Below the pieces are notes generated by a model. It did not search any database. It saw only the letters and a program-made list of their open reading frames with translations, and had not been told where the DNA came from. A stretch of 64,000 bases of DNA from Bradyrhizobium sp. CB1015 (lineage in GTDB: Bacteria > Pseudomonadota > Alphaproteobacteria > Rhizobiales > Xanthobacteraceae): assembly GCF_025200925.1 (NCBI RefSeq), contig NZ_CP104174.1:1364001-1428000 (forward strand), written 5' to 3'. Position 1 is the first letter of the stretch, and every line of letters starts with the position of its first letter. Shown piece after piece: positions 29,194-39,748 of this stretch. The position numbers were made by a program, and so were the translations under genes.

Positions 29194-29328
29194 TCAAAAG
29201 CCAAACCCATGCCTGATGTGCCGGAGCATAGCGATCGCCGCGTCGGTGTACCGACCGTGCGTGAGGTATTGATCCAGTTGCGCTGTGGAAATCAGCGCCG
29301 CAACTGCCACCGTGAAGCCCTTGAACAT
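29194..29328 (-). CDS. Small protein of 44 aa
   Basis: ATG 29328 follows AGGAGAGGCCC, an excellent ribosome binding site. The peptide starts MFKGFTVAVAALISTAQ, a short hydrophobic segment like an N-terminal anchor or signal, then LDQYLTHGRYTDAAIAM and ends HGFGF. No family is known to me. It is shorter than usual gene-caller limits. It lies 357 nt upstream of a 29-aa membrane peptide on the same strand in genome order (the 29-aa gene is transcribed first). Confidence 0.6.
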   Translation of the reverse strand: MFKGFTVAVAALISTAQLDQYLTHGRYTDAAIAMLRHIRHGFGF

Positions 29329-29685
29329 TGGGCCTCTCCTGAAAGAGACCGCTAACCGGGCGTGTCGGAAAATCAGACGTTCTCAGATTGGCTGCCGCCT
29401 ATGGCGACCTAATATGGAAATGCTGACAGTGAGTGGTAACTACTCTCTTAACGGGTGCGGTGGACGGGTACCCCGAAGCCGCTAGACCCGGTACCGGATG
29501 ACCTACTCACGATTTCGAACCGGCGGGCTGAAAAGAAGATAGGCTGCATGATCCTTGGCGCCACGAAGCGGACCAAGCGGAGACCGCGTTCCGTATACGC
29601 GATCGGGCCATACGCGGAGACGCTGCGTGAATGAAAGAGGCCGCCAATCGAGATGGCCTCTTGTCGCATGAGAAAATTGCGCTGC

Positions 29686-29775
29686 TCAGAACGACAAGAG
29701 CGCTATCGCTGCGAGCACCGTGTTGAGAGCGCCAACGGCGATGATGGCCGCCGTAACGATCCGGTCATGGCTCAT
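29686..29775 (-). CDS. Small membrane peptide of 29 aa
   Basis: ATG 29775 is preceded by GGAGGAAGTG, an ideal ribosome binding site. The product is MSHDRIVTAAIIAVGALN followed by a hydrophobic end (TVLAAIALLSF), a single predicted membrane helix with a short cytoplasmic N-terminus. Only the strong translation signal and the membrane-helix composition support it. Function unknown. Confidence 0.55.
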   Translation of the reverse strand: MSHDRIVTAAIIAVGALNTVLAAIALLSF

Positions 29776-30670
29776 CACTTCCTCCACTACTAAAGAGAGG
29801 ATCTCTTAACGCAGCTATCTAGGCGGGAAAAGCTCTCGACTTGATCATGCGGCGGGAGATCTCAGCGAATCGGCGCATTTGAGCGCCGGTCTCACTCTGA
29901 CGTGCTGTTCGCACATTTGCCTCGGGCGGGCTGCCCCAGGTTTTGCTGCTCGACCTGACGCGAAGGCGTTCGGCTTCGGCGACTAGTCGGGACGGTGCTC
30001 CGTCATGCGCGGTCGCTCCGATTTGCCCCGCCTCCCACGTTTCTCGACCGAAACGGTTCCTGCAGCGTTTCGGTGCAAGGCTTCAGCCTCCATTTTACAG
30101 TGTCCGAGCCTTCCAGGCCGGACACCGCATCAGGTTTGAAGCCTCTCCGGCGCTCACCTTGCAGACCTGCGGACCTTACCTGCACCTGCTCGCGTCCGCA
30201 TTTCAGAGCCTCCTCGCACCGCCCTCTTTCTCAGGTTACCCCACAGGACACCCAATGCGGGAACTACTATGCAAGAGAGGATTGCCCCTTCCAGCTTCGC
30301 CGCTTTGGGGTGCCTCGGCCAAGATCACGATGGGCGGCAGACTGCCGAGCCGCCTCAATTGGTCTCCCTGGACTCGAAACGACAGTGAGAGGTCGCAAAA
30401 TGGCTGGCGACCTTGGGAGTGTGTATTCGATCGGATGTTGTCTCCCGCACAGCCGTCGTCCAGCTCGTGGTGACAGCTCTCAGTGATTGAGTAGATCGGG
30501 TCGGAAAGTCAATACGATCCTTACTGCCCGACGTGGTAGGGCTAGGCCAGCCGCGCTTTGAGATAGTCTGGTCGGGCGGCCCGTCGCAGCCAAACGCTCA
30601 CGGCAGCTCGAACGGTGAATCGTGACCCTAGATCTGTAACCTCTCGGGAGCAAAATCTGCGGAGATGATC
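29776..30670. other. Region without a recognised gene
   Basis: Long open frames on the plus strand (about 29943-30486) have skewed composition, no ribosome binding site and no motif. Probably non-coding or decayed sequence upstream of the P450 gene. Confidence 0.45.
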
Positions 30671-31906
30671 ATGAGCAGGCGATCAGAAGATCATAAAGCA
30701 GATGACATTATCCCGCTGAGCGAGCTGGATGTAAGCGAAGGCAGGCGCTTTCAAGACGATAGCATATGGGGTTTCTTTGACCGGTTGCGAAGAGAAGATC
30801 CCATTCACTACTGCAAAGACAGCCCCCACGGTCCATATTGGTCCGTGACGAAGTATCGGGACATCGTAGCGATAGACACAAACCACAAAGCATTCTCATC
30901 AAAGCAAGGTGTCACTATTGTCGACGTGCCTGATAAACACTGGACCCAGAGTTTCATCAAGATGGGGCCTCCCAAGCACGCCGAGCAGCGCAATACCGTG
31001 AGCCCGATCGTCGGACCGGAAAGCCTGACGAAGCTCGAAACCTTGATCCGCTCTCGGGTCAGGGCGATTCTCGATGGCTTGCCGCGCAATGAAGCCTTCA
31101 ATTGGGTAGACATGGTCTCGATAGAGTTGACGACGCAAATGCTCGCCACGCTCTTCGACTTTCCATTTGAGGATCGGCGACTACTGACCTATTGGTCAGA
31201 CGTAGCTGTTACAACTCCGAAAGCAGGCCATGCGATCGACAGCTGGGACAAGCGAAGCACAATCTTATCAGAATGTCTGGACTATTTTACAGGGCTTTGG
31301 AACGAGCGCATTAATGCCGAGCCGCGCCTCGACCTGATTTCCTTGATGGCGCATTCGCCCGCCACACGCCATATGAAGCCGAGTGAGTTTCTCGGGAATC
31401 TGATTCTGCTGATCGTGGGGGGAAATGATACGACGCGCAACTCGATTACCGGCGGCCTCCTGTTCATGAGCCAGTACCCCTCCGAACTGCGAAAACTAGC
31501 CGACAATCCCAAGCTGGTCTCGAGCGCCGTGTCCGAGATTATCCGATACCAGACACCGATCGCGCATATGCGCCGCACTGCCGCGGTCGACAGCATCGTA
31601 GGCGGGAAACAGATCCGGAAAGGCGACAAGGTCGTCATGTGGTACATCTCCGGCAACAGAGACGAAGAGATCATTGAGAACGCCAACAGTTTCGTGATCG
31701 ACCGGAAGAATGTGCGGCAGCACCTCTCGTTCGGATTCGGAATCCATCGCTGTCTTGGTCGACATCTTGCCGAACTGCAGTTGAGAGTCCTCTGGGAAGA
31801 GATCTTGGATGCGAGACTGGAGATCGAGGTCGTCGGCGAACCCGAGCGAATTGCATCTAACTTCGTGCACGGCTATTCGGCTCTCCCCGTGCGGATTGAA
31901 GCGTAG
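30671..31906 (+). CDS. Cytochrome P450 (CYP153/CYP127-like)
   Basis: A 411-aa soluble bacterial P450. Signatures in order: the I-helix GGNDTTRNSITGG with the oxygen-activating threonines, the K-helix ExxR in SEIIRYQTP, and the heme-binding loop SFGFGIHRCLGRHLAE with the cysteine ligand. Upstream segments such as MGPPKHAEQRNTVSPIV and ATLFDFPFEDRRLLTYWSD resemble the CYP153 and rhizobial CYP127 groups; the substrate is not predictable. ATG 30671 is chosen because GGAG at 30661-30664 gives 6-nt spacing; the ATG at 30665 directly abuts it. No ferredoxin or reductase gene is adjacent. Confidence 0.92.
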   Translation: MSRRSEDHKADDIIPLSELDVSEGRRFQDDSIWGFFDRLRREDPIHYCKDSPHGPYWSVTKYRDIVAIDTNHKAFSSKQGVTIVDVPDKHWTQSFIKMGPPKHAEQRNTVSPIVGPESLTKLETLIRSRVRAILDGLPRNEAFNWVDMVSIELTTQMLATLFDFPFEDRRLLTYWSDVAVTTPKAGHAIDSWDKRSTILSECLDYFTGLWNERINAEPRLDLISLMAHSPATRHMKPSEFLGNLILLIVGGNDTTRNSITGGLLFMSQYPSELRKLADNPKLVSSAVSEIIRYQTPIAHMRRTAAVDSIVGGKQIRKGDKVVMWYISGNRDEEIIENANSFVIDRKNVRQHLSFGFGIHRCLGRHLAELQLRVLWEEILDARLEIEVVGEPERIASNFVHGYSALPVRIEA

Positions 31907-33041
31907 GCCTGGTCGCGCCAGTCCCCGGCCGCCGGTGCGCGGTCAGGGTGGATTGATCTGAACTAATGTTCAATCTGCGCAGATGGCTCGATCGACGCGA
32001 AGCATTTTTAGTGGGCAACTACTGATCGACCGGGCAGACGTTTGAAGTCCCCGTGAGAAGCGACATGTCAGGCGCGCGTCTCGACTTGCAAACGCCTGAG
32101 ATGCCGAAAGGGCCTCAACGGCAACTCCGATGCCGCCTGTTCGGGTTGCCTTGTATAGCCGGAACGTGGAGGCCGATGAATTGATGCTGAAGATTGTAGC
32201 GGGTTGCAGCGATTTTCCTTGGAGAAGCGATTTGGATATTCCCCGAGTTGATTACCTCAAGCTCCCTGGGGAAGACCGGCAGTAATTTGGCAATGCCTGT
32301 GGCCGATGTTTCTCCTGATATCCTTCGGTGGCATCTACCTCATTTTCAGATAAGCGCTTCGCCACATGCATATGAAGAATATCTGGATCATTGCCGCGAA
32401 ATAGTGGGAGCTATTCTGGTAGTGGAGCCGATACTCACCTTTCTGCTCTTTAGAGACGTGCGGACACCCAATTCGCTGGTCGGGGTGACGCTCGGTGTGC
32501 TCGATATGCTTGCTGCCACATTTCTATGAGTGTGATTTAACCGGCCTGGGCGGCGGCCCGGCTTTTGCGAGATATAGTTTGAGGGAGTTGCGCAACCTCG
32601 ATTCTGCTCAGTTCCGACGGGCAAAATGTCGTTGCTGATGGCCTCCGACGTCTCGGCACACCCGTCGATGGCTGGTGACTTGGTAAACTCTTCGGTCGAA
32701 GTCTGTTTAGTGGATAGCGGGACGCGTGCGTTGCGAGCGAAGGTCTGCCGATCGACATACGCTGGCCAGTTCTGCTTGGCCAAAAATCGCCGTTCAGGAG
32801 GCGAGCGCGTTCCTGGCTGCTCTCTAGCGTTTGACTTGGCCCAGCTCGCGTGCATAGAGCCAAGGCGTTCGGGTAGGGACTATTCCGTGGGTAGGGCAGG
32901 TCGGACGCCGGTCACGTCTCAGCTGATCACACCGGCACTGATGCGGCTAGTTCAGCAACACGACCAAGCTGCGATTGAAGTGGAACTCAAGGCGAGGTCT
33001 TATTTCTTGTGCATCCAGATGAATGGCTCTTGGTCAGCTAG
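31907..33041. other. Region without a recognised gene
   Basis: A 93-aa frame at 32248-32529 contains one hydrophobic stretch but no ribosome binding site or family motif. The rest is unassigned up to the tts box. Confidence 0.4.
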
Positions 33042-33062
33042 TCGTCAGCTAGGCGGCCTATC
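33042..33062 (+). promoter_or_regulatory. tts box (TtsI binding site)
   Basis: GTCAGCTAGTCGTCAGCTAG then G, matching the consensus GTCAGCTTNTCGAAAGCTAA at most positions. It ends 39 nt before the 737-aa effector start. Confidence 0.82.
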
Positions 33063-33101
33063 CAGACAGGCTGCGCACTCTCGACTATTCGGAGATGAAG
33101 T

Positions 33102-35315
33102 ATGAAAGGTATTGGCCGAGCTGATTCATCACAGGGTGAGGCGGCGGGAGCCGACAGCGCCGGGGAATTGAGCCGTTCGAGCCTGGAGCCTGGTCTCTTC
33201 CCTGGGGAACGCGGTCAATCCTTCGATGCCGTCCTGGAGCGGATGCGCTCCGGGCCTCAAGACAGAACTGCGGCTTCAGATATGGCGGCGCCAACGCGCA
33301 ACGAGATCAAGGCCGCAAAGCGAAATTTGGACAGCCTGCTTGAGAAGTTTGAAACTTGCCGTCGAGCGGCCATGCAACGCTGCAACTCGGAAAAGGCGCA
33401 AGAGCTGATCGATCGAGTGGTCGAAGCAGGCTCAACAGTTCTGGAGTATTACGCGAATCTGCCTTCCAATTTGGCGCGTCGTATCCTGCCCGACGATCAG
33501 GCTCGCCGGCTCCGCGACAACACGCTGGATGCGGGCAACCAATGTAACGAAGTAGCCACCGAGATTCTGTACCCACTTGAGAACAGGAGAAAGAAAGCAA
33601 AAGCCCTGCTCGACGAGGTCAAAGACACCGCTCCGCCCGACCAGCTGAGCCGCGTCGTTGCGGGCGTCGCGAACCAGTATGCTGCCTGCATGGACTGGTG
33701 GGGAAAGAAGGCGTTGCGCTTCGAGCGGATGCAGTCAGTCTGTGCGGCTACTGCCCACTTGCCAAGCAGCACGCCCGAGATGCGCAAGACCGAAGAGGGC
33801 CAACTCAGGCTCAATACGGGCTGGGCGCTCAATACCAGGTGCATGTATCTGCAATCGCGCATCGCTCTCGCCCAGCTCTTGATTGAGTCGCGAGCGAGCA
33901 CGTTAGCACCGGACGTGCGAGCCGCCCTCATGGACGAGAGGGGGCAGGTGCGTCTGCTCGGGACCTTTGTTGAAGATGTTTTTCCGGCATTTATTTCGAC
34001 GGGCGAGGCCGTTCGCGGAGGAGCGGTGCTCGACGCCGAGCACCGCGCCGTTCTGGAAGGAGTGATGGAACGGCTTTCGGAATTTGCATCCCAACTGAGG
34101 GGCATGCTTGAGCCCCTGAGGGAGGCTGGAACGGAAGCTGACCTTCCTTTGCAGTTGCTTGGCGAGATCGTGGACGGAGCGTGGGTGACGGCGAACGACG
34201 TCATGCGGCTGCTGGCATTGCAGCCAAAGACGGAAGTGACGATTGAACCGCCGGCTTGGGCTGCGCTTCCTGAAAACACTGCCCTGGTGGGTGAAGGCAC
34301 TCCAGCGCGCAGAAAGGGCAAAGCAAAGCGCGGAGCAGCCGCGGGCGAGGGGAGTTCGACGGCCAGCCCGCCCGCGCCGCAACTGGGAAGGTCCGATGCC
34401 GCCGCGGCCGCGACGGGCAAGGTCATCGTGCTCTCGGATCTCGGTACAAAGAAACTCGCCACGCCGGAGGAGGCAGCTGCGTCATCCTCTGCGACCGATC
34501 ACCTCCAGATGTGGCAGGCTCCGCCCTCCAGGAAGGCACTGCCGGGATTACTTGAGCGATTGGACGAGCTGCTGCAGTTCGATCTGCGGGCTCAGCAAAG
34601 CGCCGTCTCGCAAGCGCGCCAGATGAAGCCCGACGACGCCGAACATGTCCTGAATCGCGTGATCAAGCGCTTGCAGACGCAGTCCTCCGAGATTGAGGCC
34701 TGTGTAGCCGCGCTGGAGGAGCCTCGCCGACGGGGCCTGCTCACCGCTGCGCAGGTGCCCGAAGTGCACGAAAAGATAGTCCGGCTTCAAAGGATGGGGT
34801 CCGAGGTTCAGGGGCAGGCAAAGTCATTGAGCGCGCGAAAGGCAGCAATCACGAGCGATTGCATGAAGACCTATGCGTTTCCATCGCAGAAATACCTTGT
34901 ACAGTTACGGGCAGCGGGGGAACTGGCGTCAGTGGATCCACCTCGCGCCTTGAAGGGAGAGCCAGGGACGCTGTTTGAAATCAAGCTACAGCCCATGGCG
35001 CTGAGCAATGGCGCGACGCCAAGGCCGATGTGGGTACACATCCACACCAAGCGGCCGGTACATGCCTGGCAATTGGCAACGCTGGGCGATCGCGAATTCG
35101 CCGCTTGCCACGTCAAGTCTGACGAACAGCGCGGCTACAGTCAGCACTGGCAGAACGCTCGAGCCGCCGAGGGGCACGAGAACGTCGTGATCCACCGAGG
35201 CAAGCTCACTCCCGCATTCTGTAGGTCCTTGTTGAGCACCGCCGCTGGCCAGCCATGGCAGCCCCTTCCCGACCCGGAGCACGCTTCAGCTCAGATGGCT
35301 CGACTGGGGATCTAG
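33102..35315 (+). CDS. Putative type III effector, 737 aa, possibly XopP/HLK-like
   Basis: A tts box 39 nt upstream and a polar, disordered N-terminus (about 70 residues, Gly/Ser/Glu-rich) mark this as a probable type III effector. GGAG precedes ATG 33102 by 7 nt. The body is almost entirely alpha-helical in character with many charged amphipathic stretches, interrupted by a basic-alanine linker at about 400-430 (ARRKGKAKRG). The C-terminus has a compact beta-rich part with PMWVHIHTKRPVHAWQLA and HENVVIHRGKLTPAFCRSLL. Overall size and layout remind me of the XopP/RipH (HLK) family of Xanthomonas and Ralstonia, but this was not tested. No enzyme motif is recognised. An IS66 element lies 700 nt downstream. 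Confidence 0.8.
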   Translation: MKGIGRADSSQGEAAGADSAGELSRSSLEPGLFPGERGQSFDAVLERMRSGPQDRTAASDMAAPTRNEIKAAKRNLDSLLEKFETCRRAAMQRCNSEKAQELIDRVVEAGSTVLEYYANLPSNLARRILPDDQARRLRDNTLDAGNQCNEVATEILYPLENRRKKAKALLDEVKDTAPPDQLSRVVAGVANQYAACMDWWGKKALRFERMQSVCAATAHLPSSTPEMRKTEEGQLRLNTGWALNTRCMYLQSRIALAQLLIESRASTLAPDVRAALMDERGQVRLLGTFVEDVFPAFISTGEAVRGGAVLDAEHRAVLEGVMERLSEFASQLRGMLEPLREAGTEADLPLQLLGEIVDGAWVTANDVMRLLALQPKTEVTIEPPAWAALPENTALVGEGTPARRKGKAKRGAAAGEGSSTASPPAPQLGRSDAAAAATGKVIVLSDLGTKKLATPEEAAASSSATDHLQMWQAPPSRKALPGLLERLDELLQFDLRAQQSAVSQARQMKPDDAEHVLNRVIKRLQTQSSEIEACVAALEEPRRRGLLTAAQVPEVHEKIVRLQRMGSEVQGQAKSLSARKAAITSDCMKTYAFPSQKYLVQLRAAGELASVDPPRALKGEPGTLFEIKLQPMALSNGATPRPMWVHIHTKRPVHAWQLATLGDREFAACHVKSDEQRGYSQHWQNARAAEGHENVVIHRGKLTPAFCRSLLSTAAGQPWQPLPDPEHASAQMARLGI

Positions 35316-36013
35316 TGAGCTGGTTTTCTTGCGCCGGTGAGCCGTTCGGCGTCAGAGTTCATGCCTTTCGGACCGGCTCGGCGGATTGCCTGAGCTGCGC
35401 CGAGCCTCGTCGAACTCCAGCTTACACAAGGATGGAGCCGGGGAGAGAACACTTCTTACGGGAGGGGTATCGGCTGGCGATCCGGAGGATTGTCGGTCGT
35501 CGTACAAGCAAGCTGCCATTCCCTGCCCTGGCGAACATCGGCGCTCGGGCGAGAAGCTGGGCCGCTGACTATTGCAGGCGGGAGATATACCAGATGCTGG
35601 CGGCGATACGCCCGGTGTCACAGTGCTTTCACCTGCCTGCCCGCGGCGAACTGGCGCGCAAACTCTTCGGGCGAGCTTCAACGGATCGCGGATGGTCCGG
35701 ATGTACGGGAGCTGAGCGTCCCGGCCGCTTTGACGAATCAAACCGGGCGGTGCACAACAACGCCGCCTGTTTGCTACTCTAGCATCAGGCTACGACGGCC
35801 CCAGCATCACGCCTCCTTGGCCTCCAAAAGATGCTGGGGCTTGTCGTTCTTCGTTGAGCGTCTCAATCCGAGTAAGTCGGAGCTTCTTCGTTTCAACTGC
35901 AATGGCGCCGGGCGCCGCGGAGACGATTTCAATACACCGTCGTATGGTCAGTCATTTCCCTGCTTTTTTCAGTCGCCGCCACGAGCGAGCAACGGTGGCA
36001 TCGCCGGAAGAGC
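35316..36013. other. Region between effector and IS66 element, no recognised gene
   Basis: Open frames overlap in several phases without translation signals. The last part (about 35770-36013) continues across the IS66 insertion at 40580, so one ancestral sequence was split by the element; what it encoded is not recognisable. Confidence 0.45.
36006..36013 (+). repeat. 8-bp target-site duplication of the IS66-type element
   Basis: GGAAGAGC here is repeated exactly at 40580-40587 on the other side of the element. Confidence 0.93.
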
Positions 36014-37637
36014 GTACGCATACCACGAGGACCGCCTGATTGACGCATGCGCGCGGGTACAGTTAGTTCTATGATCGGCGGGGTGAAGGTCAGGCGGCTT
36101 GCTGATCGGTGGGATTGGCTTGGCGCAGGAGCTTCCATTCCCAGGGCAGCAGTTCGTGCAGCCGCGACGTAGGAAGATCGGCGATCCGGGCGAGGACGTC
36201 GGCGAGCCAGGCCTTGGGATCGACGTCGTTGAGGCGACAGGTCGTGATCATCGTCAGCATGATGGCGGCCCGATCGGCACCGCGCTGGCTGCCAGCGAAG
36301 GTCCAGTTGCGCCGCCCCAAGGCGATGCCTCTCAACGCGCGTTCAGCGCAATTGTTGGTCAAGCAGACCCTGCCGTCGTCGAGGAAGCGGGCGAAGTCGT
36401 CCCAGCGCCTGAGCATGTAGTTCATGGGCTTCAGGACCTCGGAGGAGCTCGACAGGGTCTCCCGCTCGCGGAGCAGCCAGTCGTGCATGTCGTCGAGAAG
36501 CGGCTTGCTCTGTTCCTGGCGCACGGCGCGCCGGCCGTCGGCACTGCGGCCGTTGATGGCGCGCTCGATCTCGAACAGGGCGTCAAGACGCCTGACCGCT
36601 TCCAGCGCGATCGGGGAGACCGGTTTGCCTTTCTGTCCGTCCCGGGCGGCTTTCTCGATGTCAGCCAGTTCGAAGAAGCCCCGCCGCGCATGGGCCAGGC
36701 AAAATGCCGGCGTGATCGGCATCGCTTTCCTTTTTGGGTCGAACAACGGCTCGAAGCCGCTATAGCAATCCGCCTGCAGGATACCGCCGAAGACGGCCAG
36801 ATGCTTCTGGGGATGTTCGCCCCTTCGGTCGCCCGAGGCGTAATAGACCGCCGCCGGCGGCGCAGGTCCGGCGAAGGGCCGATCATCCCGCACATACGTC
36901 CAGATCCGGCCGGTCGTGCACTTGCCCTTCGCCAGGATGCGGATGGTGGTGTCGTCGCCATGAAGGCGCTCGGCCGCAAGCACATGACGCTCGATCAGCT
37001 GGAACAGCGGCGTGACGGCGAAGGTCCCGTGACCGACCTGGTCGGCCAGCGTCGATAACGGCAGATCGATCCTCTCGGCCTTAAAGCGCACGCTCTGGCG
37101 GTTGAGCGGGATATGCATGCCGAACTGTGCGTCCAGCGAAGGCTGGCATGTTCAGCAGGAGTTAGTCCTGCCGGGGAAAAAGTTAGACCCCCGTAGTGTG
37201 GATAGCAAAGGAGATAGAAATAGAACCTTTGAAGCCTATCGACAAAGACTCCCTTGGGGAGATCGCGAGTCACCGGGCCGTATCTGAAAGAAAACGCGTT
37301 GTGGCCTCGAAAATGCTGAACACCGAAAGCCGAGCCCGCAGTTTTGGGGCGAAGGCAGCATGACCCGGCGAATGCTAACTGACACGACGGGTCATTTCGG
37401 CGGGGTGAAAGCGACAGCACGGTGACAAGGACATGCTAAGCAACTGGAGAAGCCTTCCTCACCCCGGGGAGAAATCGCCGGAAGAAGGTAGGTCGTATAA
37501 CCGGTGACCCCGGGAAGTCGACCGAAGGTGTGAAGGTGGCGGCCGGGTCCGTAGTAGCGATGAAGCGGGGTAACGCCCGTGGAGCGAAGGGGCCCTGCCA
37601 TTTGTGATGTCTCCAACGTAAGGAAGGCAAGGACGAG

Positions 37638-38942
37638 ATGACAAAGGCGTCCATCGATTTGCAGGACCTGAGGCGGAGACTATACGTCAAGGCGAAGGCT
37701 GAACCGTCCTGGCGTTTCTGGGGTCTATACGTCCACGTGTGCAAGATGGAGACTCTGCGCGCAGCGTATGAGATGGCGAAAGAAAACGACGGCGCTCCGG
37801 GAATAGACGGAGTGACGTTCGAAGCCATCGAAGCGCGAGGCGTGGAGACGCTACTCGAGCAATTACGAGACGAACTGATCGGGCGCACCTATAAGCCACT
37901 TCCATCAAGGAAGCGGGAAATACCGAAGGACGGGGGCTCTAAGGTCCGCGTTCTCTCGATCCCGGCTATCCGCGACAGAGTGGTTCAGGGCGCGCTCAAG
38001 CTCATACTCGAACCTGTATTCGAGGCGGATTTCCAACCGGGATCGTTTGGATATCGGCCCAAGCGTACAGCTCATGAAGCGATCAAGCGAGTTGCTCAGG
38101 CAGTAGCCGAGCGGAAGACGCGGATTCTTGACTTTGATTTGCGCGCTTATTTCGACAGCATCCGACATGATCGGATGCTAGAGAAGGTGGCTCTGCGAAT
38201 TGACGACAAGGAAATCATGCACCTTCTGCGGCTTATGCTGAAAGCTTCCGGCAAGAAGGGCGTTCCGCAAGGCGGTGTAATCTCCCCCTTGCTCAGTAAT
38301 CTCTACCTCAACGAGGTAGACAAGATGCTGGAGCGAGCGCGTGAGGTGACACGCCGCGGCAAGTACACCAATATCGAATATGCACGATTTGCTGACGATA
38401 TGGTGGTCTTGATCGATGCCCATAAGCGACATGACTGGCTGCTCGGTGCCGTGGAAAAGCGATTGCGTGAAGAGTTCGCCAAACTGCAGGTTGAAGTTAA
38501 TGATGAGAAGAGTCGCACGGTCAATCTGGAACGAGGCGAGAGCTTCGGATTTCTGGGATTCGACTTCCGCTATCTCCGCAGTCTGCGCGGAGTGATGCGG
38601 CCGTACTACATGCCCAAGCTCAAAAAGCGGACGGCGTTACTGCGGGGGCTCAAGGAAGTGTTTCGCAGCTTTCGGTCGCAACCGATTAGTCGGGTGATAA
38701 GCTTGATCAATCCGAAGCTCCGAGGATGGGTAAACTACTTCCGAATAGGCGATTCCAGCAAATGCTTCGCCTACGTCAGGAACTGGGTAGAGAAGAAGGT
38801 CAGACGTCATCTGGCGAAGGCACGGAAACAAAGAGGCTTCGGCTGGAAGCAGTGGAGTAATTCGTGGCTGTACGACACCTTGAAGCTGTTCAACGGCTAC
38901 AGGGCGAGTGCCGGCGAGGTGAAAGCTGCTGCAGCAAGATAG
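37638..38942 (+). CDS. ltrA: Group II intron reverse transcriptase/maturase
   Basis: A 434-aa RT/maturase. Motifs include NDGAPGIDGVTFEAIE, IPKDGGSKVRVLSIPAIRDR, GSFGYRPKRTAHEAI, DFDLRAYFDSI, QGGVISPLLSNLYLNEVD and the catalytic ARFADDMVVL, where FADD replaces the more common YADD. The C-terminal maturase region ends KLRGWVNYFRIGDSS, FAYVRNWVEKKVRRHL and KQRGFGWKQWS. No HNH endonuclease domain is present. The frame is intact. The sequence is clearly distinct from the RT at 15.8 kb, so two lineages are present in this window. Confidence 0.95.
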   Translation: MTKASIDLQDLRRRLYVKAKAEPSWRFWGLYVHVCKMETLRAAYEMAKENDGAPGIDGVTFEAIEARGVETLLEQLRDELIGRTYKPLPSRKREIPKDGGSKVRVLSIPAIRDRVVQGALKLILEPVFEADFQPGSFGYRPKRTAHEAIKRVAQAVAERKTRILDFDLRAYFDSIRHDRMLEKVALRIDDKEIMHLLRLMLKASGKKGVPQGGVISPLLSNLYLNEVDKMLERAREVTRRGKYTNIEYARFADDMVVLIDAHKRHDWLLGAVEKRLREEFAKLQVEVNDEKSRTVNLERGESFGFLGFDFRYLRSLRGVMRPYYMPKLKKRTALLRGLKEVFRSFRSQPISRVISLINPKLRGWVNYFRIGDSSKCFAYVRNWVEKKVRRHLAKARKQRGFGWKQWSNSWLYDTLKLFNGYRASAGEVKAAAAR

Positions 38943-38972
38943 GTCCAATAAGCCTTGTCATGAAGCAAATGG

Positions 38973-39007
38973 GAGCGCGTAGTGCGGGAAATCCGCATGC
39001 TGCGTGC
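38973..39007 (+). ncRNA. Group II intron domain V
   Basis: A compact hairpin with GAGCGCGTAGTGCGG pairing to CCGCATGCTGCGTGC around GAAAT, about 70 nt before the intron 3' end. Confidence 0.7.
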
Positions 39008-39748
39008 GATGTGGCGGGGGCTGGAAACGTGCACAACTGGGAAAACTGGTTGAGCGGCGCGCCAGCCCTCGACCCTACTGTCGAACAGAATCGTCGCCAG
39101 CAATTGTGGGCCGATGAAGCCGCGCGGCGTCGCATGGAACGGTGCCGGCGGCTGGCTGATCTTCTCGCAATCGCGGCAGGTGAACTTCTCGCGTACCGTC
39201 TCGATGACCTTAAAGCGACGCGGAATCTCCTCCAGCGTCTTGGTCACATCCTCGCCGACCTTCGCCAACCGCGATCCACCGCAGCAGGCGCAGGTCCTTG
39301 GAGCCTCGATGACGACGCGCTCACGTTCGATGTCGTCCGGCCACGGCTTGCGCACCGGCCGCTTGCGCGTGAAGGCGCTCACGCTCTGGGTTTTTGCCGC
39401 GGCAGCCTGCGCAGCCAGCTCATTCTCGGTCGCCGTGGTGGCGAGTTCTTCGAGCTCCAATTCCAACTGCTCAAGTAGCCGCGCCGTGCGCTCGGAGCGC
39501 TGCCCGTGCAGTTCGCGTTTGAGCTTCTCGATCCGTAGCTCAAGATGAGCGATCAGCACTTCGCTGTCCGACAGCTCCGCCCGCGCGTTGGCGGCATCCG
39601 CGACCGCCACATCGCGTTCAGCCTGCAACGCCTCGCGCTCGGCCAGCAGCGCAAGGTAGGCGCTCGCGAGATCCGACGGAAGATCGCTCGGCTTCAATGT
39701 CATGAAGCCATTGAATCAGATCGAGCATCAGATTCAAACCCAAAACGA

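Larger units (their letters stand above)
37127..39078 (+). mobile_element. Group II intron inside IS66 tnpC
   Basis: The intron starts GTGCGTCC at 37127 and ends ACCCTAC at 39078, matching the GTGYG...AY consensus. Boundaries are confirmed because the flanking tnpC exons rejoin exactly in frame. Domain V is visible at about 38973-39007 (GAGCGCGTAGTGCGGGAAAT then CCGCATGCTGCG). It encodes an RT on its own plus strand. This intron differs from the one in the IS256 element. Confidence 0.93.
36090..39703 (-). pseudogene. tnpC: IS66 transposase gene tnpC, interrupted by an antisense group II intron
   Basis: The first exon is 39703-39079: a coiled-coil N-terminus, the zinc-finger-like CACCGGSRLAKVGED and CRDCEK cysteines, then PRGFIGPQLLATILFD. 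The second is 37126-36090: KFGMHIPLNRQS, GDDTTIRILAKGK, the DDE region and SNRAERAL-like NNCAERALRGIALGRRNW. Removing 37127-39078 joins the exons in frame into 553 aa and restores Leu-Phe-Asp-Lys-Phe-Gly. The intron lies in the opposite orientation, so it cannot splice from the tnpC transcript; the gene is therefore inactive. Confidence 0.93.

Noticed and set aside
29943..30486. Two long overlapping plus-strand frames
   Set aside because: High-GC chance openings: no ribosome binding site, skewed composition and no motif.
32626..33105. Possible IS110-type transposase remnant upstream of the 737-aa effector
   Set aside because: A few scattered residues fit, but no conserved DEDD or GME motif could be placed.
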